Part shown: piece after piece, positions 25,320 through 36,275 of the stretch | How the letters are laid out: each line of letters begins with the position of its first letter | Numbering within the stretch: position 1 is the stretch's first letter | DNA from: Catenulispora sp. MAP5-51 | GTDB lineage: Bacteria > Actinomycetota > Actinomycetes > Streptomycetales > Catenulisporaceae | DNA length: 64,000 bases | Direction of reading: 5' to 3' | Assembly (NCBI RefSeq): GCF_041261205.1 | Contig: NZ_JBGCCH010000007.1 | Location: forward strand, 1 to 64,000 | Notes under the pieces: generated by a model | What the model saw: the letters and a program-made list of their open reading frames with translations, nothing else | Told to the model about the DNA's origin: nothing | Database searches by the model: none | Position numbers and translations under genes: made by a program

Positions 25320-25976
25320 CTAGAGCAGGCCGCCGGGCGCGTCGCCGGCGATCGGCAGACCCGCGGTGTTGTTGCCCGTCGCGAACGGAGCCTGGGTGGC
25401 GTCCGCCGGAGCCTGGGTGGCGTCGGCCGGAGCCTGGGTGGCGTCGGCCGGAGCCTGGGTGGCGTCGGCCGGAGCCGCCGACCAGCCGTGGTCGTCACCC
25501 GGGGGGCAGGGGTCCGGCGTGGGGGGCGGGCACGGCGGCGGCGTCATGACCGGGGGCGGGCACGGCACCGGCGGCGGCGGGGGCACCGGCGGGGTGGGGG
25601 GCGTGGGCGGCGTCCAGGTGGGCGGCGGAGTCGGGGTGCAGGAGGTCGGGCACGGCTGCGGGTCCCCGACCGGCGGCGGGCCGGGCACCATGGGGGGCGT
25701 CTGGTCCCAGCCGCCGCCGCCCAGGCAGCCCTTCTGCTCCAGCTTCACTTCGATCTTGCCGATGCGGTAGTCGGCCTTCTGCATGCCGCACAGGGCGTCA
25801 TCGTCATCGTGGTGGTGGGTGAAGGGCGCCGCGTGCATCGCCATCGGGCTGGAGCCCAGCCACGGGGCAGCACGCCAGTTGTCGTTGGCGGTGGCCGCGC
25901 CGGCCGCACCGGCGGCGGCGAGAAGCGCCCCGCCGGAGGACAAGGCCACAACGGCGAGGGACAGGTACTTGCGCAT
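25320..25976 (-). CDS. Secreted Pro-rich protein with PADATQA repeats
   Basis: 218 residues from ATG 25976 with AAAGGAG six bases upstream. The signal peptide ('LSLAVVALSSGGALLAAAGAAGAA') precedes mature 'TANDNWRAAPW', which resembles the mature start of the rodlin-like protein ('ADDAWNGG'). A 'HHHDDDD' patch and one 'C...C' pair come next, then ~70 residues of Pro-rich sequence with further Cys residues, and four copies of 'PADATQA' near the C-terminus. Pro-rich regions of this sort are common in wall-spanning proteins. Function is unknown. Confidence 0.75.
   Translation of the reverse strand: MRKYLSLAVVALSSGGALLAAAGAAGAATANDNWRAAPWLGSSPMAMHAAPFTHHHDDDDALCGMQKADYRIGKIEVKLEQKGCLGGGGWDQTPPMVPGPPPVGDPQPCPTSCTPTPPPTWTPPTPPTPPVPPPPPVPCPPPVMTPPPCPPPTPDPCPPGDDHGWSAAPADATQAPADATQAPADATQAPADATQAPFATGNNTAGLPIAGDAPGGLL
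25388..25471. repeat. 21-bp tandem repeat, four units
   Basis: The unit gagcctgggtggcgtc(g/c)gccg occurs four times in register, encoding PADATQA on the minus strand. Units 2-4 are identical; the first differs by one base. Confidence 0.9.
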
Positions 25977-26166
25977 CGCCGACTCCTTTCATCGCGTTCG
26001 TGAATAGGGGAACTGGCCCCTCAACGCGGAGGAAGATCGGCAGGTCACGCACAAGGCAGCATTCGGGTGGCGTGCGGGCGAACTTAACAAAAAGCAGGCA
26101 CCGGCACCCGGTGCTGGGGCGCCGGTGCCAGAGGGCTGACAAGCAGCGAGCGGAGGCGCCCGCGGG

Positions 26167-26646
26167 TCACTTGAGAGCGTCGAACTGCCCGGCCACGTAG
26201 TCGCCGGCCGGCTGCTTGACCAGGATGTTGCCGCGGTTGAAGGCGTTGATCAGCGCGATCTGCCCGACCAGCGTGGCCAGCTGGTCCTCGTCGTAGTGCT
26301 TGGCGGCGTTCTCCCAGACCTCGTCGCTCACACCGGTGCCGTCGGCCAGCCGGGTGCCCGCCTCGGCCAGCTCCAGGGCGGCGCGCTCGGCGTCGGTGAA
26401 GCAGCCGGCCTCGCGCCAGGCGGCGACCAGGTTCAGCCGTTCGGCGGTCTCGCCGGCGGCGGTGGCGTCCTTGGTGTGCATGTCCAGGCAGAAGCCGCAG
26501 CCGTTGATCTGGCTGGCGCGGATGTCGACCAGGTGCAGGGTCGCGGACGGGACGCTGCCCTCGTGCAGCGCCCGGCCGGCGCCGATGAGGTACTTGGCGA
26601 ACTTGGCACCGGTCGGGGTGGCGAAGGTGTTGATGCGGGCTTCCAT
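26167..26646 (-). CDS. AhpD-like carboxymuconolactone decarboxylase family peroxidase
   Basis: 159 residues, ATG 26646 with AGGGAG six bases upstream. The CMD/AhpD redox motif is intact: 'GCGFCLDMHTKDA' with Cys50, Cys53 and His57, where the two cysteines cycle between dithiol and disulfide to reduce peroxides. The N-terminal 'ALHEGSVPSATLHLVDIRAS' and the helical C-terminal half match single-domain CMD proteins, usually cytoplasmic oligomers. It is flanked by unrelated genes and seems to be a single-gene unit. Confidence 0.88.
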   Translation of the reverse strand: MEARINTFATPTGAKFAKYLIGAGRALHEGSVPSATLHLVDIRASQINGCGFCLDMHTKDATAAGETAERLNLVAAWREAGCFTDAERAALELAEAGTRLADGTGVSDEVWENAAKHYDEDQLATLVGQIALINAFNRGNILVKQPAGDYVAGQFDALK

Positions 26647-26786
26647 GGTGTGCTCCCTGGCTCGTTCTGGCTGGGTACACCACTGGGACGGGACAGCCCC
26701 GGTAGCAGTGACACGGCCTGTGTGTGACCCGTGTCACTGATTCCATGCGGCAAGCCTTCACGCGGCGGCGCGAACGCCCCGGAAGG

Positions 26787-27797
26787 TCAGCGCCGCGGCG
26801 CCTTCAGCCCCTCCGGGAGCGCCGCTCCCAGGTGCTCGATGTCGGTCACGGCCTTCGCGTGCCCGGAGTCCACCGCGGAGCGTGCGATGTCCACGATCTG
26901 CTGCGGCAGCGCGACCAGGTGCCGGGCGAAGTCGTCGAAGTCGTTGCCGACCTTCTTCAACAGCTCGGCGCACACGCTGACGGCGTCGCGGCTCTCGGAG
27001 TCGCGCGGGTCGTCGTCGTCGAACAGCCAGACCGAGCCGGCCTCGGTGCCGCGGATCTTCAGCGCCAGCATGCCGCCCTGCACGTAGCCGATGCCGAGGA
27101 ACTCCTCGGTGAACCGGTCGTACAGCGCCTGGTTGGCGTACACCAGGTCCTGGTGCGGGTCCTCCCGGCGCAGCCCGAACATCCACTGGTCGGCGATCAG
27201 GCCGCCGGCCAGGTTCACCGCCGGGCTGATCGGCCGGCCGCCGTCGGTGCCGGCCAGGAAGCGCCGGTAGGACGGCGGCAGCGTGAAGCCCAGATGCTGC
27301 TCCAACTGCCCCATCGCGTCCTCGGGGACCGAGCCGCTGCGCTCGAAGGCGACCGGCTCCAGCATGCCCTCGGTGAACAGCCCCGAGCGGCTGCGGTCGG
27401 CCTTCAGCGTGGCCATGCCGCCGTGGTGGCGGAACGCCCCGTGCAGCTCGATCGGCACGCAGTGCAGCAGCCGGGACTCGGCGGCGTGCGCCCAGGTCCA
27501 GCCCTGCGGCGTGGCGGTGTTCGGCCGGCCGGCCCACAGCGGGTCGCCGGACTCGGCGGCCAGCAGGTTGGCGGCGATGACGTCGGTGACCCTGATCTCG
27601 TCCACGGACAGGCCGGAGGGCGGGTCCGCGATCTGCACCGTGTGGCGGGCGTAGACGGCGAACTCCGGGTAGCCGTGCATGGTCAGGTAGATACCGTGCG
27701 GGAACTTGCGGTCGAGTTCGGGGTCGCTGAACTCGATGATCCGTCCGGCGAACTGGCCGTTCGGTATGCCGTGCCGCTGTGCGGATGCCTGTGCCAT
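26787..27797 (-). CDS. HNH-like nuclease domain fused to SMI1/KNR4 (SUKH) domain
   Basis: 336 residues from ATG 27797; upstream in-frame sequence is Arg-rich and has no homology. Residues about 90-130 carry 'GWTWAHAAESRLLHCVPIEL' and 'HGAFRHHGGMA', the W-H...LVP..LH....H.GG pattern of HNH/ENDO VII-type toxin nucleases found at the C-termini of polymorphic toxins. Residues about 160-300 form a SUKH domain ('LEQHLGFTLPPSYRRFLAGT', 'YVQGGMLALKIRG', 'SVWLFDDDDPRDSESRDA'), a fold widespread among immunity proteins. The His of 'TWAHAA' is followed by AA where HH is common, so nuclease activity may be weak or lost. Similar full-length proteins occur in Streptomyces as ordinary chromosomal genes. Function is inferred. 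Confidence 0.65.
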   Translation of the reverse strand: MAQASAQRHGIPNGQFAGRIIEFSDPELDRKFPHGIYLTMHGYPEFAVYARHTVQIADPPSGLSVDEIRVTDVIAANLLAAESGDPLWAGRPNTATPQGWTWAHAAESRLLHCVPIELHGAFRHHGGMATLKADRSRSGLFTEGMLEPVAFERSGSVPEDAMGQLEQHLGFTLPPSYRRFLAGTDGGRPISPAVNLAGGLIADQWMFGLRREDPHQDLVYANQALYDRFTEEFLGIGYVQGGMLALKIRGTEAGSVWLFDDDDPRDSESRDAVSVCAELLKKVGNDFDDFARHLVALPQQIVDIARSAVDSGHAKAVTDIEHLGAALPEGLKAPRR

Positions 27798-28018
27798 CTG
27801 AGGTCTCGCTCCGGCCTTATTCACATCTGTTGGGTCCGGTAGAAAGGTACCGGCTCCGCACCGGTCAGGGGTATGTCGCCTGACCAGGTCGCCCCTTCGG
27901 GGACAGGTTCGCCCCGAAAAATCCCCAATCGGGTGTCCGAGACGAGGCGTACCCTGGGGGATATCCCGACGCCGACTCATGGCTTCGGGCTGTTCGTCGT
28001 GCGCGAAGGGTGGCCCTT

Positions 28019-31567
<3,549 letters not shown>

Positions 31568-31594
31568 CCCGAACCTGTCGGTGGGACCTGGTCG

Positions 31595-31634
31595 AATTAC
31601 TTGCGAATCATTTGCAACTGCGAGTAATTTGCAA
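31595..31634. promoter_or_regulatory. Operator/promoter region of the MFS gene
   Basis: An AT-rich island in GC-rich DNA. It contains two 15-bp direct repeats (gcgaatcatttgcaa, 31603-31617; gcgagtaatttgcaa, 31620-31634; 13 of 15 identical) and an interrupted palindrome (aattacttgc 31595-31604 with gcgagtaatt 31620-31629). It sits 26-65 bp before the GTG of the MFS gene, so a repressor or activator site is likely. The regulator is not in view. Confidence 0.65.
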
Positions 31635-31659
31635 ACCAGGTCGGCGACAGGGGACGCGA

Positions 31660-32919
31660 GTGGGCGCGACGGATCGACTTCCCAGGCAGGTCAGGGCGCT
31701 CATCGTGGCGCGCGCGGTGAACCAGCTCGGCGGGTTCTCGCTGGCCTTCCTGACGGTGCTGCTGACAAGGTCCTTCGGCGCGAGCCTGACGGCGGCCGGG
31801 ATCGTCTCGGCGGCGTTCGGCCTCGCCACGATCCCCAGCCGCCTGGCCGGCGGCCGGCTCGCGGACCACTGGGGCCGCCGGCGCACGATCGTGGCCGGGC
31901 TGGTCGGCCTGGCTGTCGCGCAGCTGGGGCTGGCGGCGGCGCCCGACATGCTCGCCGCGACGCTGTGCGCGGTCCTGATGGGGCTCGCCTTCGAGCTGTT
32001 CGAGCCGCCGAGCCAGGCGACCATCGCCGACGCGGTGCCCCCGGGCGGCCGGGCCGCGGCCTTCGGGCTGCTGACCACGGCCGTGGCGGTGGGGAGCCTG
32101 GCGGCCGGCGTGATCGCCGACGTGGTCGGGCGCTGGAGTCTGCGCTGGCTGTTCGTGGTCGACGCCGGGACCGGGCTGGCGTGCGCGGCGATCGTGCTGC
32201 TGGCGCTGGCGCCGGATCACAGGAAGGCATCCGAAACCGGAGCGCGGTCTGCCGGGCCGTCCGAACCCGTTGCGCCGCCTGCGCCCTCGCCGTGGCGCGA
32301 TCGGACGCTCCTGATCGTCACCGCCTCGGGGACCGTCTTCGCCCTGGTCTCCATGTTCATGGTGAGCATGCTCCCGCTGTCCCTCGGCGCGGTCGGCCTG
32401 AACCCCGCGAACGCCGGCCTGATCATGGCCGCCGCCACCGGCACCCTGGTTCTGGCGCGTCCCGTGTGGCGGAACCGGCGGCTCGCGACGCTGTCGCACT
32501 CGGCCACCTTCGCCCTGGGCTACCTCTTGATGGCCGTCGGCTTCGGCGGTTACGCGGTCGCCCACACCCTGCCCACTCTGCTGGTGCCGACGGCGTTCTA
32601 CAGCCTTGGCAACCTGCTCGTCATGGGGCGGTCCTTCGCGATGGTCAGCGAACTGGCGCCGGTCTCGGCCTCGGCGCGCTATCTCGCCGTCTACGGCCTC
32701 AGTTGGGGTGTGGCCACGCTGCTCGCGCCGCTGGTGGGGACCTGGCTCATCGGCATGTCGGGGCCCGGTTTGCTGTGGGGGGCGAGTGCTGCGGTGTGCG
32801 GGTGCATGGCGTTCGCGCAGCCTCGCGTTGTGCGGCTTGCCCGGCTCTCTCATAAGGATCTTGGTGTGATCCACTCCACAAAGCCGGTGGCGGAACGCTA
32901 CGATGCGGTGTCGATCTGA
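31660..32919 (+). CDS. MFS transporter
   Basis: 419 residues from GTG 31660 with AGGGGA 5-6 nt upstream. Twelve membrane segments in two halves are apparent; the loop 2-3 motif 'GGRLADHWGRRRTIV' is the canonical MFS signature, and a Pro/Ser-rich central loop separates the halves. 'EPPSQATIADAVP' in helix 4-5 region is typical of drug-exporter-like members. The substrate cannot be deduced. The upstream direct repeats suggest dedicated regulation. It stands between mfd and the SurA_N-type lipoprotein, which are usually adjacent in related genomes, so it may be an insertion. Confidence 0.9.
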   Translation: MGATDRLPRQVRALIVARAVNQLGGFSLAFLTVLLTRSFGASLTAAGIVSAAFGLATIPSRLAGGRLADHWGRRRTIVAGLVGLAVAQLGLAAAPDMLAATLCAVLMGLAFELFEPPSQATIADAVPPGGRAAAFGLLTTAVAVGSLAAGVIADVVGRWSLRWLFVVDAGTGLACAAIVLLALAPDHRKASETGARSAGPSEPVAPPAPSPWRDRTLLIVTASGTVFALVSMFMVSMLPLSLGAVGLNPANAGLIMAAATGTLVLARPVWRNRRLATLSHSATFALGYLLMAVGFGGYAVAHTLPTLLVPTAFYSLGNLLVMGRSFAMVSELAPVSASARYLAVYGLSWGVATLLAPLVGTWLIGMSGPGLLWGASAAVCGCMAFAQPRVVRLARLSHKDLGVIHSTKPVAERYDAVSI

Positions 32920-32960
32920 GTCGATCTGTATTCGCTGTGCCGCCAGGAAGGTTCAGGACT

Positions 32961-33707
32961 GTGAACCACGCTCGCTCCGTCCGACTCGCCGCCGTCATCG
33001 TCCTCGGCGGGGCCGTGGCCCTGGCCACCTCCGCGTGCGGGGGCCCGATGCAGGCCGGGGCCGCGGCCGTGGTGCAGGGCCAGCGCACCACCGACGCCAC
33101 CGTCCAGGACCAGGTCGCCTCCATCGTCTCGCTGGTGGAGAAGAACGGCCTGACCCAGGGCGACGTCACCGACGCCCAGCGCTCGGCGCTGGCCAAGGCG
33201 CAGATCAACCTGCTGGTGCAGCAGGCGGTGTGGCAGAAGGTCGCCGACGACCAGGGCATCACGGTCACCGCGGCCGCCGACGCCAAGGAGCACACCAGCC
33301 TGGTCGAGCAGGCCCGGGCCTCGCTGACCGGGGCGAAGTTCACCGGCAGCGACAACGAGGCGGTGGCGCTGGCCGACGCCGAGTCGCAGCAGAACTCCTC
33401 GGGTCTGGCGCCCAGCAGCGTGCCGGTCTACACCCACATCCAGGCGCTGGTCACCTCGGTGGTCGACGCCGAGGCGGCCAAGCTGCACGTGGACCCCAAC
33501 GACCAGAACAGCCTGACCGCCCTGCAGGGTGCGATCACGCCGATGCTGTCCAAGGCGGCCTCCGAGATCAACGTGAAGATCTCGCCGCGCTACGGCAGCT
33601 TCGACCCGTCCACCCGGCAGATCGTCGCGGCGCAGACCACGTGGATCCGGCCGACCGCGGCCCAGATCGCCGCCGCGGCCGCCGCCCAGCAGCAGCAGTC
33701 GCAGTGA
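32961..33707 (+). CDS. SurA_N-type chaperone-like lipoprotein
   Basis: 248 residues from GTG 32961 (AGGAAGG 10 nt upstream). Signal peptide 'LAAVIVLGGAVALATSAC' ends in a lipobox-like 'TSAC', so the protein is probably anchored to the outer face of the cell membrane. The region 'AAAVVQGQRTTDATVQDQVA' and the helical stretch after it match the SurA N-terminal chaperone domain found in peptidyl-prolyl isomerase-related proteins; no PPIase domain follows. The same gene lies next to mfd and mazG in streptomycetes. The C-terminus is Ala/Gln-rich. Probable role: assistance in folding of exported proteins. Confidence 0.85.
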   Translation: MNHARSVRLAAVIVLGGAVALATSACGGPMQAGAAAVVQGQRTTDATVQDQVASIVSLVEKNGLTQGDVTDAQRSALAKAQINLLVQQAVWQKVADDQGITVTAAADAKEHTSLVEQARASLTGAKFTGSDNEAVALADAESQQNSSGLAPSSVPVYTHIQALVTSVVDAEAAKLHVDPNDQNSLTALQGAITPMLSKAASEINVKISPRYGSFDPSTRQIVAAQTTWIRPTAAQIAAAAAAQQQQSQ

Positions 33708-33738
33708 CGTCCGCGCACGGTCGCGGGGCCGGGGCGGC

Positions 33739-34743
33739 TCAGGAAGCCGCGTAGCGCTCCGCGATCGTGTGGAACACCTTCTTCGGCTCCCAGTTCAGCT
33801 CGGGGGAGTCCGGGCCGGTCATCTTCACCGTGCCGTACGCGGCCAGGTCCAGGTCGCGGTGCGGGTCCGCCGGGTCGTGCAGGGCCCGGTAGGTGGCGAA
33901 GGTGAACCAGAAGGCGGTGTCGAGCCCGGCCTGCTCGAAGACGTCGTAGAGCTCTGTGAAGTACGTGCTCTGCTCGTCCTCGCTGCGGACGTAGTCGCCG
34001 TCGACCACCGGGGGCTCCACCGAGGAGTCCAGGATCGCCCAGGCCATGCCGCCGCGCTCGCCCGAGCCGACGTAGGGGGTGCAGCCGAACTCGGTGGCCA
34101 CCACCGGCTTGCCGTGCTTGAAGTGCTCGCGGATCTCCTCGGCGAACTTGTCCTTGTTCTGGGCCGAGCGGTAGGCGTCCACGGACACGAAGTCGAAGGG
34201 CGTCCAGTCGATGAACTCCCACGGCCCGGCCGCGTACGTCACCTTCCCGTGGAAGTGCTCGCGCACCACCGCGGCGGCCTCGGCCAGGTAGCCGCTGAAC
34301 GCGGCCATGATCTCCCCGAGCCGGCTCCACAGCTCCATCCCGCCGCCGCCCAGCGTCTCGATCCGGGCGTAGCTGTCCTCGCCGTCGAAGTAGCCGGGAC
34401 AGAACAGCGAGGTCTCGCAGCCCGCCACGAAGACCACCTCGGTGCCGGCCGCGCGGATCCGCTCCGCGCGGCGGGCGCAGTCGGCCAGGATCTCCAGCAG
34501 CTCCTCCCGCGAGGCCTCGCAAGGGAACGGCGCGAACCAGACCTCCAGTCCGGCCTCCGCCGCGGCATGCGCGGCGGCTTCGAGCCGGTCCGGCACCGCC
34601 CCGGAGATCCGGACGGCCGTGCAGTGCAGGCCGTCGGCGATGATCCCCAGTTCGCGCCGGGCGGTCTCGGCGTCGAAGTCCGGCCGCGAGTCCTTGCCCC
34701 CGGGGAAGAACCCGGTGTCGTAGTTGATGCCCTTGCCGCGCAT
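33739..34743 (-). CDS. TIM-barrel glycoside-hydrolase-like protein
   Basis: 334 residues from ATG 34743 with GGAGGGG upstream. The fold is a (beta/alpha)8 barrel judged from 'GINYDTGFFP', 'GLEVWFAPFP', 'TEVVFVAGCETSLF', 'FDFVSVDAYRS', 'KPVVATEFGCTPYVG' (the Glu of 'TEFG' in the position of a catalytic nucleophile of clan GH-A) and 'TAFWFTFATY'. No signal peptide, so it acts in the cytoplasm. Homologues in actinomycetes often carry the unsupported label abortive infection protein. The substrate is unknown. Confidence 0.7.
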   Translation of the reverse strand: MRGKGINYDTGFFPGGKDSRPDFDAETARRELGIIADGLHCTAVRISGAVPDRLEAAAHAAAEAGLEVWFAPFPCEASREELLEILADCARRAERIRAAGTEVVFVAGCETSLFCPGYFDGEDSYARIETLGGGGMELWSRLGEIMAAFSGYLAEAAAVVREHFHGKVTYAAGPWEFIDWTPFDFVSVDAYRSAQNKDKFAEEIREHFKHGKPVVATEFGCTPYVGSGERGGMAWAILDSSVEPPVVDGDYVRSEDEQSTYFTELYDVFEQAGLDTAFWFTFATYRALHDPADPHRDLDLAAYGTVKMTGPDSPELNWEPKKVFHTIAERYAAS

Positions 34744-34798
34744 AACGTCTGCCCCTCCGTGATGGGTCCGGTGCTGCCTTCAGACGCGATATATCGTA

Positions 34799-35542
34799 TC
34801 AACGCTCCGCGTCGGAGGCGGCCTCGGCGCGGGCCGCGATCATCTTCTCCAGCGGCTCGACCGCGGCCCCGCCGGTGACGCAGGCCGCGCCGATCGCGAC
34901 GGCCAGCACCACGGTGCCCAGCCAGGCCATCGTCGAGACCGGCAGGGTGAACGCCCCGATCAGCCGCGCGACGCACTCGGCCAGCAGCCACCCGCCCCAG
35001 ATCAGGCTGTAGAGGTTCTCCTTGGCCCGGAACTCCGCGCTCTCGGCCCGCAGTTCGTCCCACGCCGCGGTCCGCCGCGTGTCGCCCTTGGTGACGAACG
35101 GCTTCAGCCCGGCGGACATCATCGGCTTGCCGCCCCGCACCGACCACAGGATCCCGAGCGCGATCGTGCTGCTCACCGCGGAGTCCTTGGCGAGCATCAG
35201 GCGGGCGTCGCCGGAGACGAAGGTCAGCGCGATCGCGACGACGTTCACCGTCAGCATCAGCATGGCCAGCGCGTTGAGCTGCCGCTTGGCGACCGCGGCG
35301 AAGATCGTGCGGGCCGCCGGCACCACGCTGCTCAGGCCCAGGGCGGCGGCGGTGCCGACGCCGAGGCCCGCGTGCAGGGCGTAGTAGCCGCCGAGCGGGA
35401 TCGCGATGTCGAGGACCAGCGGCACCAGGGTCTGCTTCAGGGTGTTCGGCTGGGCGGCGGCCGTTTCCTCGGCGGTGTTCGTGTTCGCGGTGTTCGTGTT
35501 CGTGTTCGCAGTGTTCATGGTGTCGGTGATGACGGCGGTCAT
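34799..35542 (-). CDS. VC0807-type membrane protein
   Basis: 247 residues, ATG 35542. After an Asn/Thr tandem leader ('NTANTNTNTANTNTAEE', from a repeated DNA hexamer) there are about six membrane segments with 'VPLVLDIAIPLGGYYALHAG' and 'LTFVSGDARLMLAKDSAVSS', as in the VC0807/intracellular septation-A-like group of actinobacterial membrane proteins. Function is unknown. It is divergent from a TetR gene and the shared 85-bp spacer carries a strong palindrome, so the TetR protein probably controls it; such pairs often respond to toxic compounds. Confidence 0.8.
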   Translation of the reverse strand: MTAVITDTMNTANTNTNTANTNTAEETAAAQPNTLKQTLVPLVLDIAIPLGGYYALHAGLGVGTAAALGLSSVVPAARTIFAAVAKRQLNALAMLMLTVNVVAIALTFVSGDARLMLAKDSAVSSTIALGILWSVRGGKPMMSAGLKPFVTKGDTRRTAAWDELRAESAEFRAKENLYSLIWGGWLLAECVARLIGAFTLPVSTMAWLGTVVLAVAIGAACVTGGAAVEPLEKMIAARAEAASDAER

Positions 35543-35585
35543 CGGCAGTCCCCTCCCGGACGAGTCCCTTAGGTCTGACCCAACT

Positions 35586-35618
35586 TTAGGCTGGACCTAC
35601 TCACTAGGTCAAGCCTAA
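35586..35618. promoter_or_regulatory. TetR operator palindrome
   Basis: ttaggctggaccta (35586-35599), spacer ctcac, taggtcaagcctaa (35605-35618): 13 of 14 positions pair. A second half-like ttaggtctgacc lies at 35569-35580. The element spans the spacer between the VC0807-type gene and the TetR gene and covers the likely -35 and -10 region of tetR, implying autorepression. Confidence 0.8.
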
Positions 35619-35620
35619 TA
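35615..35620 (+). promoter_or_regulatory. Candidate -10 box of tetR (leaderless transcript)
   Basis: taatat lies 7 nt before the ATG at 35628, with ctggac 18 bp further upstream as a weak -35. Transcription from this box would begin at or next to the start codon. The GGAGG at 35621-35625 would be too close to the ATG for normal use. Confidence 0.5.
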
Positions 35621-35627
35621 TGGAGGC

Positions 35628-36275
35628 ATGGAGACCCAAGGACTGCGCGAGCGCAAGAAGCGGCAGACCCGCGAGGAGATCGCCAACGTCGCGACCGCGA
35701 TGTTCGCCGAGCGCGGCTTCGAGAACGTGACCATCGCCGAGGTCGCCACGGCCGCGGGCGTGGCGAAGATGACCGTGACGAACCACTTCCCGCTGAAGGA
35801 GGACCTGGTCTTCGACCGGGCCGAGCACATCGTCCACGGTCTGGCCGAGGCGGTCGGGGCGCGGCCCGGGGGCGAGCCGGTGCTGGCCGCCGCGCGCCGC
35901 TACCACGCCGAGCAGCTGGCGGCCGGCGACCCGACGCTGGGCCATCGCGGCGTGGGCTTCTCGCGGCTGGTCACGGCCAGCCCGGCGCTGGCCGCGCGCG
36001 AGCGGCAGATCCACGACCAGCGCGAGCAGGCGCTGGCCGAGGTCCTGGTGGCCCAGGCGGAGCCGGAGCAGGAGCTGGCGGCGCGGGTGGTCGCGGCCCA
36101 GATCGCCGGGGTCTACCGGATCCTGTACTTCACCGGCCGCCGCCTGTTGCTGGAGGGGGTGCAGGACTCGGAGATGGCCGCGGCGTTCGCCGACCAGGCG
36201 CGCCGGGCCTTCGCCCTGCTCGATGCCGATCTCAGCGGCTTCGACCCGCGGCCGCGCCTACGATCTACTCCATGA
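35628..36275 (+). CDS. TetR-family regulator
   Basis: 215 residues, ATG 35628. N-terminal helix-turn-helix: 'REEIANVATAMFAERGFENV' and 'TIAEVATAAGVAKMTVTNHF' (here a Thr-rich recognition helix). The C-terminal ligand domain has no recognisable ligand. It overlaps mazG by four bases (ATGA), so the regulator and mazG are translationally coupled, although mazG is a housekeeping gene; this suggests that mazG may also have its own promoter. Its target is most likely the palindrome in the upstream spacer. Confidence 0.9.
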   Translation: METQGLRERKKRQTREEIANVATAMFAERGFENVTIAEVATAAGVAKMTVTNHFPLKEDLVFDRAEHIVHGLAEAVGARPGGEPVLAAARRYHAEQLAAGDPTLGHRGVGFSRLVTASPALAARERQIHDQREQALAEVLVAQAEPEQELAARVVAAQIAGVYRILYFTGRRLLLEGVQDSEMAAAFADQARRAFALLDADLSGFDPRPRLRSTP

